59,570 nucleotides of DNA from an uncultured Lachnospiraceae bacterium. GTDB lineage: Bacteria; Bacillota; Clostridia; Lachnospirales; Lachnospiraceae. The stretch is from NCBI GenBank assembly GCA_947591155.1, contig CANQDA010000024.1, forward strand, positions 1-59,570, in the 5' to 3' direction. A program made the position numbers and the translations under genes. Under the pieces are notes generated by a model. That model saw nothing but the letters and a program-made list of their open reading frames with translations, did no database searches and was not told the DNA's origin. This document shows, one piece after another, positions 8,500-19,209 of the stretch (position 1 is its first letter; each line of letters begins with the position of its first letter).

Positions 8500-8530
8500 G
8501 AATCAAACCCGTTTCAGGAAAGGAAATCCG

Positions 8531-11224
8531 ATGGAGCAAGAATCCTTTTTTCTAAAAAGAAAGAACAGCCGGAGTTGTTATATCCGTTATACCGTATATT
8601 TTTGCATTGTGCTGTGCGCGATCCTCTACTGCTTCATCAGCGGCCATAAGTCCATGGTGTGGGACTGCGACGGCGTCTACCAGCATTTCAATAGCCTTAT
8701 GTATTACGGAAAATATCTTCGTGGCATCTTCCGAAACCTGTGGGAAAATCATACGCTCTCCATTCCTCTCTGGGATATGAGCATCGGCTATGGCGCGGAC
8801 ATTCTCACGACGCTGAATTACTATTGCTTCGGAGATCCGCTCGCCCTTACCTCCGCCTTTGTTCCCGCCGAATACACAGAGTATCTGTATGAAGCGCTCT
8901 CGATCCTGCGCCTGTATCTATCAGGTTGTTTTTTCCTGATGTACTGCCGTTATCACCAAAACGAGGCTCATGCGTCCGTGCTCGGCGCGCTCACTTACGC
9001 CTTCTCGGGCTTCGCGCTCTATGTGTTCGCACGTCATCCGTTCTTCATGAATCCCATGATGTATTTTCCCCTGCTGCTGATCGGCATCGACAAGATCTTC
9101 GACAGGAAAAAGCCCTGGCTGTTCCTCTGGATGACGGCGCTCATCGCGATCAGCAACTTTTATTTCTTCTACATGGCGAGCATCCTGATACTTGTGTACG
9201 CTTCAATCTCCTATCTACACCGGTTTGGCCGGATCCGTCCGAAGGAGCTTTCCGCTTGGTTTTTTAAATTTGTCGGCTATTATCTGATCGGAGTGTGCAT
9301 TGCAGCGGTGACACTGCTCCCCTCCGCCATGTACGTACTGAATACCGGCCGAATGAATGCGGACAACAAAATCCCTCTGTGGTACGGACTGCCTTTCTAT
9401 GCAAATTACTTCAGGGATATTCTTCAGGTGCCATATGGGACAGAGCAGGTCCAGAATTACACAATAATGGGAATGGCGCCGCTGGTGCTGGTCGCGCTTA
9501 TGGTGCTTTTTCTGAAAAGAAAGCGGTTCATCCATCTGAAAACAGGCTTTCTGATCCTGACCGTGTTCCTGCTCACTCCCTTCTGCGGGCATGTCATGAA
9601 CGGCTTTTCCTATGCGGCCAACCGTTGGATGTGGGCCTATATCATGCTGCTGTCCTACATTCTCGTCAAGATGTATCCGGAGCTCTTCCAATTAAAAAAG
9701 AAGGAAAAGCTCGGCCTGCTGACTCTGCTCGTTTTGTACCTCGCGGTGGTGCTCGGCGTTTCGCGGTTTGAGACTGCACTCTCTTCTCCGGAGACTCCTT
9801 CTGCCGCGATGTATCTGACGCTGCTGATGCTCTCGGTGCTCTGCGCGGCGGTCACACTCAGCGGACGTTGGAAGATACGAAAAGCGCTGCCGGCAATCTT
9901 TTGCGGAATGACCCTGGCGGGGCTTATCCTGAATGTATGGGATCTGTTTGGCTCCGGCGGCTCAGCCGGATATCTGGAAACATTCCGGAACCCCGGCCAG
10001 CCGTACGCCATGCTAACGGATAAGAGCGAATGCTATCCGGTGAAAGAGCTGGAGGACCATTCTGGTTTTTACCGCTACGACCAATACGGGGTGGTCGCGC
10101 ACGAAAACACAGCGATGCAGAGCCGCCTGAACAGCACGGATTACTACTTCAGCGTCTCAAACGGAGCAGTCAGCAAATTCCTGTCCGATCTCTATGTGGC
10201 CGCGCGTTGGGACCATATGTACGACAATCTGGACGGGCGCACGATGCTGGACCGGCTCGCCGCCGTGAAATACTTTGTGGTGCGGAAGGGTCGGAAAGCC
10301 TATCTGCCGTATTCCTACGATGAGAAGGTGGGCGGCAGCAGAAAATTTAAAGTCTTCCGAAGCGATGAGACGCTTCCGTTCGGGTATACCTACAAATACG
10401 CGCTTGATCAGGACATCTTTGACTCTCTGCCCGTCGAACAGAGACAGCAGGCCATGATGCAGGCTGCCGTGACGGAGGATAGCACGCTTCCTCAGGCAGA
10501 GCCGGACTTTTGTGAAAAGCGTCCCGAGATCTGGATCACCCCGGATGAACACGTCACGATGGACGGAAACAACTTCGCGGTCTCGGAGAGCGGCGCGAAG
10601 ATCACGCTCTCCTTTGAGGAGCTCCCGAACTGCGAGACTTATCTCGTCATGAAGAACCTACAGTTCGACGGCGCGGCCAAAAATTTTGTCATGCACGCTT
10701 CCATGGGGGACGTCACTAAGAATATCTACGTGTATACCAACCGTCACAATTTTTACCGCGGGTACGATGATTATCTGTGCAATCTCGGATATGCCGGTTA
10801 CACCCAGAGCGTCACTCTGCAATTCCCCGCTGTCGGGACCTACTCGATGGACGAGCTCTATGTGGTCTGCCAACCGCTCGACCAGCTGGACGCCCAGACG
10901 GAGGCGCTGAAGGAGAACGTCCTGAAAGATCTCCGCTTTTCGGATAACAGGATCAGCGGAACAATCTCCCTGCAGGAGCCGAAAATGCTGGTGCTGTCGA
11001 TGGCGTACAGCAAGGGCTGGTCGGCTCTTGTAGACGGGAAAGCACAGGAGGTCAAGCAGGTAAACGATATGTATCCTGGGCTTGAGCTCTCACCTGGCGC
11101 GCACACGATCGAGCTGCGCTACCGGACGCCATATCTGCGGGAGGGACTGCTCCTCTCCGCTTTTGGACTTCTCATTTTTTGTCTTTTATGGATTCTTAGC
11201 AAAAGGAGAAAGGAGACGCTATGA
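8531..11224 (+). CDS. yfhO: YfhO family multi-pass membrane glycosyltransferase-like protein
   Basis: Large polytopic membrane protein of the YfhO family, a GT-C-like fold. In Bacillus the YfhO protein transfers a sugar from an undecaprenyl-phosphate carrier to lipoteichoic acid outside the membrane. A TM segment near residues 18-36 is followed by a conserved extracellular loop with SGHKSMVWDCDGVYQHF, then about ten further hydrophobic stretches, a long soluble region from about residue 490 to 860, and a last TM segment close to the C terminus. Start: AGGAAAGGA precedes the ATG at 8531. An earlier in-frame ATG at 8498 has GGAGGG but lies inside the predicted promoter; with it the protein gains 11 residues. 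The stop overlaps the next gene as ATGA, showing tight coupling to the glycosyltransferase. Confidence 0.85.
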   Translation: MEQESFFLKRKNSRSCYIRYTVYFCIVLCAILYCFISGHKSMVWDCDGVYQHFNSLMYYGKYLRGIFRNLWENHTLSIPLWDMSIGYGADILTTLNYYCFGDPLALTSAFVPAEYTEYLYEALSILRLYLSGCFFLMYCRYHQNEAHASVLGALTYAFSGFALYVFARHPFFMNPMMYFPLLLIGIDKIFDRKKPWLFLWMTALIAISNFYFFYMASILILVYASISYLHRFGRIRPKELSAWFFKFVGYYLIGVCIAAVTLLPSAMYVLNTGRMNADNKIPLWYGLPFYANYFRDILQVPYGTEQVQNYTIMGMAPLVLVALMVLFLKRKRFIHLKTGFLILTVFLLTPFCGHVMNGFSYAANRWMWAYIMLLSYILVKMYPELFQLKKKEKLGLLTLLVLYLAVVLGVSRFETALSSPETPSAAMYLTLLMLSVLCAAVTLSGRWKIRKALPAIFCGMTLAGLILNVWDLFGSGGSAGYLETFRNPGQPYAMLTDKSECYPVKELEDHSGFYRYDQYGVVAHENTAMQSRLNSTDYYFSVSNGAVSKFLSDLYVAARWDHMYDNLDGRTMLDRLAAVKYFVVRKGRKAYLPYSYDEKVGGSRKFKVFRSDETLPFGYTYKYALDQDIFDSLPVEQRQQAMMQAAVTEDSTLPQAEPDFCEKRPEIWITPDEHVTMDGNNFAVSESGAKITLSFEELPNCETYLVMKNLQFDGAAKNFVMHASMGDVTKNIYVYTNRHNFYRGYDDYLCNLGYAGYTQSVTLQFPAVGTYSMDELYVVCQPLDQLDAQTEALKENVLKDLRFSDNRISGTISLQEPKMLVLSMAYSKGWSALVDGKAQEVKQVNDMYPGLELSPGAHTIELRYRTPYLREGLLLSAFGLLIFCLLWILSKRRKETL

Positions 11225-12144
11225 TTTCACTGGTAGTACCCTGCTACAATGAGGAAGAGACAATAGAGCTCTTTTACCGGGAAGTGAACCGAATATGGGA
11301 AAGCGGGATCTGCCCTGAGGAACTGGAATTTCTGTTCATCGACGACGGAAGCCGTGACCGCACCCTGCAAATTCTTCGCGCCCTGAGCGAACAGGACTCC
11401 AGAGTCCATTACGTCTCGTTCTCCCGCAATTTCGGAAAGGAGGCCGCGCTTTACGCCGGACTGGAGCACGCGCGCGGTGATTACGTGGCTACGATGGATG
11501 TGGATCTCCAGGATCCGCCGGATCTTCTGCCTGAGATGTACCGCATTATCACGCAGGAGGACTACGACTGCGTCGCCACCTACCGCCAGACGCGCGCTGG
11601 CGAGCCGGTCATCCGTTCTCTGTTCGCGAAATGCTTCTACCGCATCATCAACAGGATCTCACAGACAGAGATCGTGGACGGCGCGCGGGACTTTCGCTTC
11701 ATGACTCGAAAAATGGTGGATGCGATTCTGGCGGACGGCGAATACAACCGTTTTTCCAAGGGGATTTACAGCTGGGTCGGCTTCCGAACCAGGTGGCTCT
11801 CCTATGAAAACATAGAGCGCAGTGCCGGGACGAGCAAATGGTCCTTCTGGAAGCTGTTTAAATATTCCGTGGAGGGCATCCTTGCCTATTCCACGGTGCC
11901 CCTGTCGGTCGTCTCCTTTCTGGGCATCTTTTTCTGTGCGGTGGCCTTCATCGCCCTGTGCGTCGTTGTCGGACGCGCGCTTATCTTCGGGGATCCGGTC
12001 GCAGGCTGGCCCTCCCTGGTGAGTATCATCGTGTTCCTGGGCGGGATCCAGCTGCTCTGTCTGGGGATCGTAGGACTGTATATATCGAAAATTTACCTTG
12101 AGACGAAAAAAAGACAGATCTACATCGTGCAGGAATCCAGATAA
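11221..12144 (+). CDS. csbB: CsbB/GtrB-like polyprenyl-phosphate glycosyltransferase (GT2)
   Basis: Predicted to load a sugar onto undecaprenyl phosphate at the inner membrane face. The GT2 domain starts SLVVPCYNEEETIE, with FIDDGSRDRT, the VSFSRNFGKEAALYAGL stretch and the DVDLQDPP acidic motif. Two C-terminal TM segments (about 231-255 and 264-288) are typical of the DPM1/GtrB/CsbB branch. Length 307 aa is usual. The pairing with a YfhO protein in one operon matches the B. subtilis csbB-yfhO pair, with gene order reversed. No GtcA-type flippase gene is adjacent. The specific sugar and acceptor cannot be read from sequence. Confidence 0.88.
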   Translation: MISLVVPCYNEEETIELFYREVNRIWESGICPEELEFLFIDDGSRDRTLQILRALSEQDSRVHYVSFSRNFGKEAALYAGLEHARGDYVATMDVDLQDPPDLLPEMYRIITQEDYDCVATYRQTRAGEPVIRSLFAKCFYRIINRISQTEIVDGARDFRFMTRKMVDAILADGEYNRFSKGIYSWVGFRTRWLSYENIERSAGTSKWSFWKLFKYSVEGILAYSTVPLSVVSFLGIFFCAVAFIALCVVVGRALIFGDPVAGWPSLVSIIVFLGGIQLLCLGIVGLYISKIYLETKKRQIYIVQESR

Positions 12145-12153
12145 GTTCCTGCG

Positions 12154-12204
12154 ACAAAAACCAAGCTCAGCAGCCTGCATGTCTAAGACAGGTTTCTGAG
12201 CTTG
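12154..12204 (-). terminator. Terminator overlapping the end of smpB
   Basis: CAAGCTCAG and CTGAGCTTG form a nine-pair stem around an inner CCTG/CAGG pair, followed on the minus strand by GGTTTTTG. It lies between two convergent genes and includes the last codons of smpB. Confidence 0.7.
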
Positions 12205-12647
12205 AATTCTTTCTCGGCCTCGCGGCGCATATCCTTCTTCGCGATATCCTGACGCTTGTCGTAGAGCTTCTTACCTTTGGCCAACCCGATCTCCACCTTG
12301 GCAAGGCTGCCCCTGAAATACACCTGAAGCGGAACAAGCGTGTAGCCTTTCTCTTTGATCCTGCCCGCTATCTTGCTGATCTCGCTCTTATGCATGAGGA
12401 GCTTTCGCGCACGCAGCGGATCCTTGTTGAAGATGTTCCCCTTCTCATATGGGCTGATGTGCATCCCGTAAATGAACACCTCGCCGTTTTCGATGCGGAC
12501 AAACGATTCCTTGATGCTGCACTTCCCCATACGCAGGGACTTCACCTCCGTGCCGGCAAGCGCAATCCCCGTCTCGTATTTATCCTCTATGAAATAATCA
12601 TGATACGCCTTCTTGTTGTTGGCGATCAGCTTGACGGATGCGCCCAT
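12183..12647 (-). CDS. smpB: SsrA-binding protein SmpB
   Basis: Binds tmRNA and brings it to stalled ribosomes for trans-translation. Conserved stretches include [27 protein letters not shown] (start of the OB barrel), [19 protein letters not shown], and the basic C-terminal tail region [25 protein letters not shown]. The 154-aa protein from MGASVK has AAGGAGA five to seven bases upstream; a 19-residue upstream extension is not family-like and is rejected. It follows eno and secG on the same strand. RNase R, often found between secG and smpB in Firmicutes, is absent here. Confidence 0.95.
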   Translation of the reverse strand: MGASVKLIANNKKAYHDYFIEDKYETGIALAGTEVKSLRMGKCSIKESFVRIENGEVFIYGMHISPYEKGNIFNKDPLRARKLLMHKSEISKIAGRIKEKGYTLVPLQVYFRGSLAKVEIGLAKGKKLYDKRQDIAKKDMRREAEKEFKLRNLS

Positions 12648-12755
12648 TCGCTCTCTCCTTTTCCGCACAGCCCTGCCCTGAAAAAACTCTCCGGCGCGGC
12701 TCATTGCCCCTCGAAAGAGAGGACCGACGCGACGCCTCGCATCAGTCCTCTGTCG

Positions 12756-12983
12756 TTAAAATCCCAGATTCAAAATGGCTGCCAGCACAATAAACAGCAC
12801 TGCAAGTATCTTGGTAATCTTTACGAGATTTCCCTCCATGGAGCGGGACTTATTTTTCCCCCAGTAGGTATCTCCCATGCCTCCGATCGTCCCGAGACCT
12901 GCGTCCTTGCCCTGCTGTGCCAGAACCAACACCGTCAGCGCCACACATACCAATGCAAATACAATTGTCAAAAATGTCCTCAC
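12756..12983 (-). CDS. secG: Preprotein translocase subunit SecG
   Basis: Small membrane subunit of the SecYEG channel. The 75-residue protein has two TM segments (about 3-20 and 54-73). The conserved loop reads LAQQGKDAGLGTIGGMGDTYWGKNKSRSMEG, split here by the second helix start. Start codon is GTG with AGGAGG 11 bases upstream. It has its own promoter between it and eno, and lies 108 bases before smpB. Confidence 0.93.
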   Translation of the reverse strand: MRTFLTIVFALVCVALTVLVLAQQGKDAGLGTIGGMGDTYWGKNKSRSMEGNLVKITKILAVLFIVLAAILNLGF

Positions 12984-13014
12984 AGTAAATCACACCTCCT
13001 ATGTCAACGCCTCA

Positions 13015-13043
13015 AGTTTATCACAGGATTTTGCAGAATGCAA
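13015..13043 (-). promoter_or_regulatory. Probable secG promoter
   Basis: TTGCAT, 17-base spacer and TAAACT, just past the eno stop codon and about 30 bases upstream of the secG start. Confidence 0.55.
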
Positions 13044-13048
13044 GCACT

Positions 13049-14401
<1,353 letters not shown>

Positions 14402-14462
14402 TCACTCCCAAATTGTCCCTGCAGGCATTTCCTTTTTTAGCCAGTCCGTCTGTGCAAACCGT

Positions 14463-15956
14463 CTATCTCATAAGGCGGATGATATAAGCGACCTTCACCG
14501 CTCCGAGATTGATTCCCCCCGGATTTAACGAATTAAAGATATAGATGCTCTTGCTCAGATCCGGAACGTTGTGATCGTTTTTTATGTCCTCATTGAGTGT
14601 CTGCGTCAGCCCGTTAAACTCCTTCAGGTCCTTGACCGCTACGTAACTTCCGTCGGAACCGGTCCCACGCCCGGTATCGATCCACAATGCCTGTCCGTTC
14701 GCATCTTTCCCCGCATATACGTTTGTGTGTCCGATACCTTTCCATGTACAGATGTCGCCCGGAAGCAGGCCGTCTTCTGCCATGAGCTGTTCCACCGTCT
14801 TTTCGACATGCAGGATATCGCAGCTCTGCCGAAGCGTCGCCTCCACGCCGGCTCCGAAATGGATCGCACCGTTCAAGCCCCAAAACATCTGGCTCGGGGT
14901 AATCTTGCCCATCTCGCACAGCGCGAGCCGAACCGTGTGCGCGCAGTTGGTATAACCGATTCCCCGGGTGGTCATGTCGTTCAGGACGCCTTCCCAGGTG
15001 CCCTTGATCAGAGAGCTACTGTTTGAATAGCCCAGAAAATGTCCAGTGGCCTTTTGCGCCTGGATCTCCCGGGAATATTTTGCCAGAATGTCCAGAAACC
15101 TCAGGGCTTCCGCTGAGGGACTGGGACCCGGGGCAGCCACCGTCACATCGCAGTACGCAATCCAGAGTCCATCCGCCAGCATTGCCATAATCTTCGCCTT
15201 GCCAACGCCGACTCCCGTCACTGTGCCGTTCTCATCGACCCCCGCCACCGAGTAATCGGAACTGCTCCATACGATCTTTGAGCTCGTTCCGCTCACGCTC
15301 AGCGCCTTGGACGCGCCCTGCTGCAGTTTCATCGTCTTTTGCGAAAGTTTCATCGGCTTCTTTGGATCCTGAACCAGTACCACACAGGAAGCGGACAGTT
15401 TACTCCCATCCTTCGTCCTTGCCGTGATAGTAGCGCTTCCGGCTTTCCTGGCGGTCACTTTTCCTTTGGATGAAACAGACGCGATCTTGCTGTCGCTGCT
15501 CTTCCAGACAAGCTGCTTGTTCGACGCGCTGCGCGGTTTGACTTTCGCTTTTATAGTGGTCGATTTTCCTTTCTTGAGAATAATGCCGGTCTTGTTGAGC
15601 TTGAGGCTGTTCACAGGCTGCTTTACCGTAACCGTGCAGGTATACTTTTTGTTTCCCACCCTGGCGGTGATCACGGCTTTTCCTACCTTTTTTGCCTTCA
15701 CGACGCCGGCGGAATTTACCCGTGCAACAGAACGTTTCGAACTGCTCCATTTCGCTTTTTGGGATGTGCCTTTTACGCGTAGCGTAAATGACTGCCCTTT
15801 CAGAAGGGTCTTACTCCTCTTGCTGATCCTTGCTGCCGACGCCTCCACGGGCATCAGAAGCAGCAAAAGCATGACGACAAGGATCCCTGCCCTCAGAAAA
15901 CCGCGGCCGGGTCTGAACATTCTGCCCTTTTCCGTATAATCATTCATCCTCCCCAT
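14463..15956 (-). CDS. Exported Big2-repeat protein with C-terminal cysteine peptidase-like domain
   Basis: Cell-surface or secreted protein. A signal peptide (about residues 18-42, VVMLLLLLMPVEASA) is followed by three bacterial Ig-like group 2 repeats, each with a KGKS/KGQS strand and VxAxKxGxAxITA (about 43-115, 117-200, 202-275). The C-terminal domain (about 285-497) has TNCAHTVRLAL and, some 80 residues later, GDICTWKGIGHTNVYAG. The Cys and His fit an NlpC/P60- or CHAP-like papain fold that would cut peptidoglycan peptides, but I could not place it in a named family. It is a tandem paralog of the next upstream gene, 19 bases apart, sharing the whole architecture. Confidence 0.78.
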   Translation of the reverse strand: MGRMNDYTEKGRMFRPGRGFLRAGILVVMLLLLLMPVEASAARISKRSKTLLKGQSFTLRVKGTSQKAKWSSSKRSVARVNSAGVVKAKKVGKAVITARVGNKKYTCTVTVKQPVNSLKLNKTGIILKKGKSTTIKAKVKPRSASNKQLVWKSSDSKIASVSSKGKVTARKAGSATITARTKDGSKLSASCVVLVQDPKKPMKLSQKTMKLQQGASKALSVSGTSSKIVWSSSDYSVAGVDENGTVTGVGVGKAKIMAMLADGLWIAYCDVTVAAPGPSPSAEALRFLDILAKYSREIQAQKATGHFLGYSNSSSLIKGTWEGVLNDMTTRGIGYTNCAHTVRLALCEMGKITPSQMFWGLNGAIHFGAGVEATLRQSCDILHVEKTVEQLMAEDGLLPGDICTWKGIGHTNVYAGKDANGQALWIDTGRGTGSDGSYVAVKDLKEFNGLTQTLNEDIKNDHNVPDLSKSIYIFNSLNPGGINLGAVKVAYIIRLMR

Positions 15957-15975
15957 ATTGATCCCCTTTTATCCT

Positions 15976-17346
15976 TTATACAAGTCTGATGATCGTTCCG
16001 ATCTTCGTGCTCGCCATCCCCACAGAGGCGACCGGTCCGAATGAATCGAACACATAATCTCCGCCCACCGTTTTTCCGTTCGCACCGCGGCCGAAATCGT
16101 ACCATAGTCCATTGCCTGCGTAGACGTTCGTATGCCCGTATGTCACATACGTACAGATATCGCCCGGCAGAAGATTTCCCTCCGCCAGCAGCTGGTCCGG
16201 CGTCTTGTTGACCTGCTGGATCACGCAATGCTCAAGCAGCTGCTCTTTCGACGTCCCATGATACACGACGCTGCCGGCCGTCCCCCAGAAATTGGAAGAA
16301 TCCAGCATGCCCATCTCGCGCAGTCCCCAGCGCACCCCGAGCGCACAGTTCACATAGCCGACCTTTTTCTTCCTCGATCTCTTGTATTCATCCGGCCAGT
16401 TGTTCTTCGGGCCGCTGTTGGCATATTTCCACGTAATGCCGACGGCCTTGTCCGCCTTCACCTGATCCGAATACTTTTGCATAAGCGACAACAGTATTTT
16501 GGCGTTCGCGGAAGGCTCCGTCGGAGTCTGACCAGCCGCCATCACCGTCACCGTGCAGGCTGCCGTCGATCCGTCTGCCGCACGTCTGGCCGTGATGACC
16601 GCAGTGCCGGGTTGCATGCCCTTCACCTTGCCTTTTTTCGTCACAGTCGCAACCGTCTTGTCAGAACTGGACCAGGTATAGGTAGAACTCTCCATGTCTG
16701 ACGTGGCCTTTAGCTTCGCCTTTTGGCCGACAGTGAGGTTCAACTGGGACACGTTCAATTTGATTGGGTCTGACTTCACCTTGATCCTGCAGCTTGCCTT
16801 TGCCGCATTCCCGTTCCTGGCATACGCGGTAATGGTAGCTGTGCCCGCTCCTATCGCCGTCACCTTTCCTCTGGAATTGACCTTGGCGACCTTCTTGTTG
16901 CTGCTTTTCCATCGGACGGACACCTTCTCGGCGCCCTCCGGCTCTATGGTAGCCTTGAGCTGATATGTCTTGCCCTTTTTGAGGCTCTTCTTCGCTTTGT
17001 TCAATCGGATCGCCGCCGTAGGCTCCGTCACCTTCAGTCTGCAGCGATATTGCACTCCGTCCACCGTCGCGAAAATATAGGTCGTCCCTTTCGCCTTCGC
17101 GGTAACCTTCGCTGTCTTTCCGTCCTGTGTAATGTCCGCCACATCTTCGCGCTTCACACTCCACTCGATCGCGCTCTCCGTCCCGGTGAGGCCCTGCAGT
17201 TTCAACTTCGTCGACTCCCCCGCGATCAGCGTGAATTTCTTCTTATTCATGCCGACATCGGCAGACGCGCACGCGGGCAACGCCGCCAGTGCAAGCGTCA
17301 GCAACAGCAACGTTCGGAACAGCCACTTCCTCTTTTCGCTTTTCAT
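15976..17346 (-). CDS. Exported Big2-repeat protein with cysteine peptidase-like domain (paralog)
   Basis: First gene of the tandem pair. A signal peptide (LLLLTLALAALPACASA, cleavage near residue 28) is followed by three Big2-type repeats (about 30-108, 110-193, 195-268). The C-terminal domain has VNCALGVRWGLREMG as probable nucleophile region and GDICTYVTYGHTNVYAG as probable His region, matching the paralog downstream. The Cys in the signal peptide is not in a clear lipobox. A promoter (TTGAAA-N16-TATACT) lies upstream, so both genes are probably one transcript. The two catalytic domains keep the motif order but differ strongly elsewhere, suggesting different targets. Confidence 0.78.
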   Translation of the reverse strand: MKSEKRKWLFRTLLLLTLALAALPACASADVGMNKKKFTLIAGESTKLKLQGLTGTESAIEWSVKREDVADITQDGKTAKVTAKAKGTTYIFATVDGVQYRCRLKVTEPTAAIRLNKAKKSLKKGKTYQLKATIEPEGAEKVSVRWKSSNKKVAKVNSRGKVTAIGAGTATITAYARNGNAAKASCRIKVKSDPIKLNVSQLNLTVGQKAKLKATSDMESSTYTWSSSDKTVATVTKKGKVKGMQPGTAVITARRAADGSTAACTVTVMAAGQTPTEPSANAKILLSLMQKYSDQVKADKAVGITWKYANSGPKNNWPDEYKRSRKKKVGYVNCALGVRWGLREMGMLDSSNFWGTAGSVVYHGTSKEQLLEHCVIQQVNKTPDQLLAEGNLLPGDICTYVTYGHTNVYAGNGLWYDFGRGANGKTVGGDYVFDSFGPVASVGMASTKIGTIIRLV

Positions 17347-17412
17347 CTTATCTGTTTCCTCCCCGTGAAATATCTCTCAGACTGTTTGTCCCCCATCGTA
17401 TTCTTACTATTC

Positions 17413-17440
17413 AGTATACACCTTTTTTTCTGTTTTTCAA
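17413..17440 (-). promoter_or_regulatory. Promoter of the Big2 gene pair
   Basis: TTGAAA, 16-base A-rich spacer and TATACT, about 65 bases upstream of the first Big2 gene start. Confidence 0.6.
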
Positions 17441-17490
17441 CCATTTTTTACGTTTTTGTTACAATTTGATTAAATCCTCACAAAGAAACA

Positions 17491-17530
17491 CAGCAGGCTT
17501 CCCAGAACAATTCAGGGGATACGCCTGCTG
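17491..17530 (-). terminator. Possible terminator after htrA
   Basis: CAGCAGGC and GCCTGCTG form an eight-pair stem with a 24-base loop; on the minus strand it is followed by TGTTTCTTTG. The long loop and weak T run make this only moderately convincing. Confidence 0.5.
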
Positions 17531-17572
17531 CGATCCAAATAACACTATTCTATGTCCATGCCATACGGCACA

Positions 17573-19105
17573 TCAAAAATCCTGATTTTCTCCGTCTTCA
17601 AACGGGAAGTAGCCATTGTCGTCGCCGCCCGGAACCCCGAATCCATCGAACCAGAAATCATCGTCCGACTGCTGTCCTTCCGAATTATCCTGCGGCTCGC
17701 CGTCCTGCGGGTTCTCATTTCCTGCGCCTCTGTCCTCCGAATCCTTCGGAGCTGCCTGATCGCTGTCCTCTTCCGGAAGGTTAGTTCCCTCCTGAAGCGT
17801 CACCTCTACCTCGCGGGCCTCGTAGTCTCCGCCGTTCGCCGTCTGCACTTCAATCGTCACGGTCTCGCCCACCGAATAGTAGCTGAGCTTATCGACCAGA
17901 TCATCCTTATCCATTACCGACTCGCCGTCAAACTTCGTGATGACGTCGCCCTTGCTGATACCGGCCTTCTCGCCCGCGGAATCCTTCGTCACCTCGTACA
18001 CGAACGCGCCTGCCGGAATGTTGTAGAGTTCCTTCGCGTCCGCGGATACGTCGACGACCGTGACCCCCAGATAGCCTCTCTCGCTGTCGGACAGCTTGTC
18101 GCGTGTCTCCTTATTTATGAGATTCTTAAGCACCGGGATCGCCGTGTCGATCGGGATGGAATAACCCATGCCCTCCGCGGTGTCTACGACTTCCTTCGCC
18201 AGATTGATCCCGATCACCTGACCCTTTGCGTTGAGCAGCGCGCCGCCGCTATTGCCGTGGTTGACCGGTGCGTCCATCAGGATCAGCTTCTGGGAGAAGT
18301 CGTCGATCGTGACCTCGCGGTCCAGAGCGCTGATGATGCCGCAGGTGACGCTCTGCCCGTAACCCATCGCGTTGCCGATCGCGATCGCGGTCTCACCCAC
18401 CTTGAGATCGGAGGAGCTTCCGAGCTGCGCGATCTTGAGCTGATCGCGGATCTCTTCCTTGATATCCGCAAGCTGCACGGCAACGACCGCAAGCTCATAA
18501 TCCCTGTCCATTCCCTTGATCTTCGCCGGCACGAGCAGATCCTCCGGATTCTCCGCCTCCGCGGTAAAACCGACCGTGATCTCCGTCGAGTCCTTCACCA
18601 CGTGGCTGTTCGTCGCGATCAGCAGCTCGTCGTCGTTCTGCGCGATGATGATGCCGGAGGCAGCGCCCGTGATTTCATACTCCTGCGTCCCGTAGAAATA
18701 AGTCTCAACTTCCTCCACGGACTTCTCCGTGATCGAGACGATCGACGGCATGCAGTTTTCAACGATATCCGAGACGTCCGTCGCCACGATAGCCGCGTCT
18801 CCCGACACCCGGTCGATATCGGCGAAGGTTTCCTTCTCCTCTGTCTCGGTCTCAGTCTCGGTTTCCATTTCCGCTGCCTCGGTCTGGAGTTCGCTCTCCG
18901 CCTCTGTCTTCTCCGGATCCGCGAGATTCAGCGATACATCCTGTTGCTTATCCTCTTCCTCGGCGAAGACGACGCTGGCTGTTCTCCACGCGTCGACCCC
19001 CGCGAGCGCTCCGATGGTGAGCAGGCCTGCCATCGCGACCACAACGCGGCGTTTGCAGGAACCGCTCTTTTTCTCATTCTCGTTTTTATTCCCGTAGTTC
19101 TTCAT
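17573..19105 (-). CDS. htrA: HtrA/DegP-like membrane-anchored serine protease with PDZ domain
   Basis: Surface quality-control protease. A short cytoplasmic basic segment and one TM anchor (about residues 18-36) are followed by a Glu/Thr-rich linker containing TETETETEE. The trypsin-like domain has the triad His in ATNSHVVKD, Asp in DYELAVVAV and Ser in NHGNSGGALL. A PDZ domain (about 330-430) contains GAFVYEVTKDSAGEKAGISKGDVI and is followed by an acidic, Asp/Gly-rich C-terminal tail. The ATG at 19105 has AAAGGGG five to nine bases upstream; 19 further upstream codons are rejected. Length 510 aa. Its position beside two surface proteins suggests an envelope role. Confidence 0.9.
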   Translation of the reverse strand: MKNYGNKNENEKKSGSCKRRVVVAMAGLLTIGALAGVDAWRTASVVFAEEEDKQQDVSLNLADPEKTEAESELQTEAAEMETETETETEEKETFADIDRVSGDAAIVATDVSDIVENCMPSIVSITEKSVEEVETYFYGTQEYEITGAASGIIIAQNDDELLIATNSHVVKDSTEITVGFTAEAENPEDLLVPAKIKGMDRDYELAVVAVQLADIKEEIRDQLKIAQLGSSSDLKVGETAIAIGNAMGYGQSVTCGIISALDREVTIDDFSQKLILMDAPVNHGNSGGALLNAKGQVIGINLAKEVVDTAEGMGYSIPIDTAIPVLKNLINKETRDKLSDSERGYLGVTVVDVSADAKELYNIPAGAFVYEVTKDSAGEKAGISKGDVITKFDGESVMDKDDLVDKLSYYSVGETVTIEVQTANGGDYEAREVEVTLQEGTNLPEEDSDQAAPKDSEDRGAGNENPQDGEPQDNSEGQQSDDDFWFDGFGVPGGDDNGYFPFEDGENQDF

Positions 19106-19209
19106 GGTGAATCCCCTTTCTTTTCGTTTCGTTGGACTCACTATAAATGATTTTTGTGTCAAATTTGTGAAAATCTGATGTGCTTTTCATGTCCTGGAAT
19201 TCCCTTTGC

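Noticed and set aside
17552..19150. 532-codon plus-strand open frame
   Set aside because: Antisense to htrA, whose catalytic triad and PDZ domain are clear.
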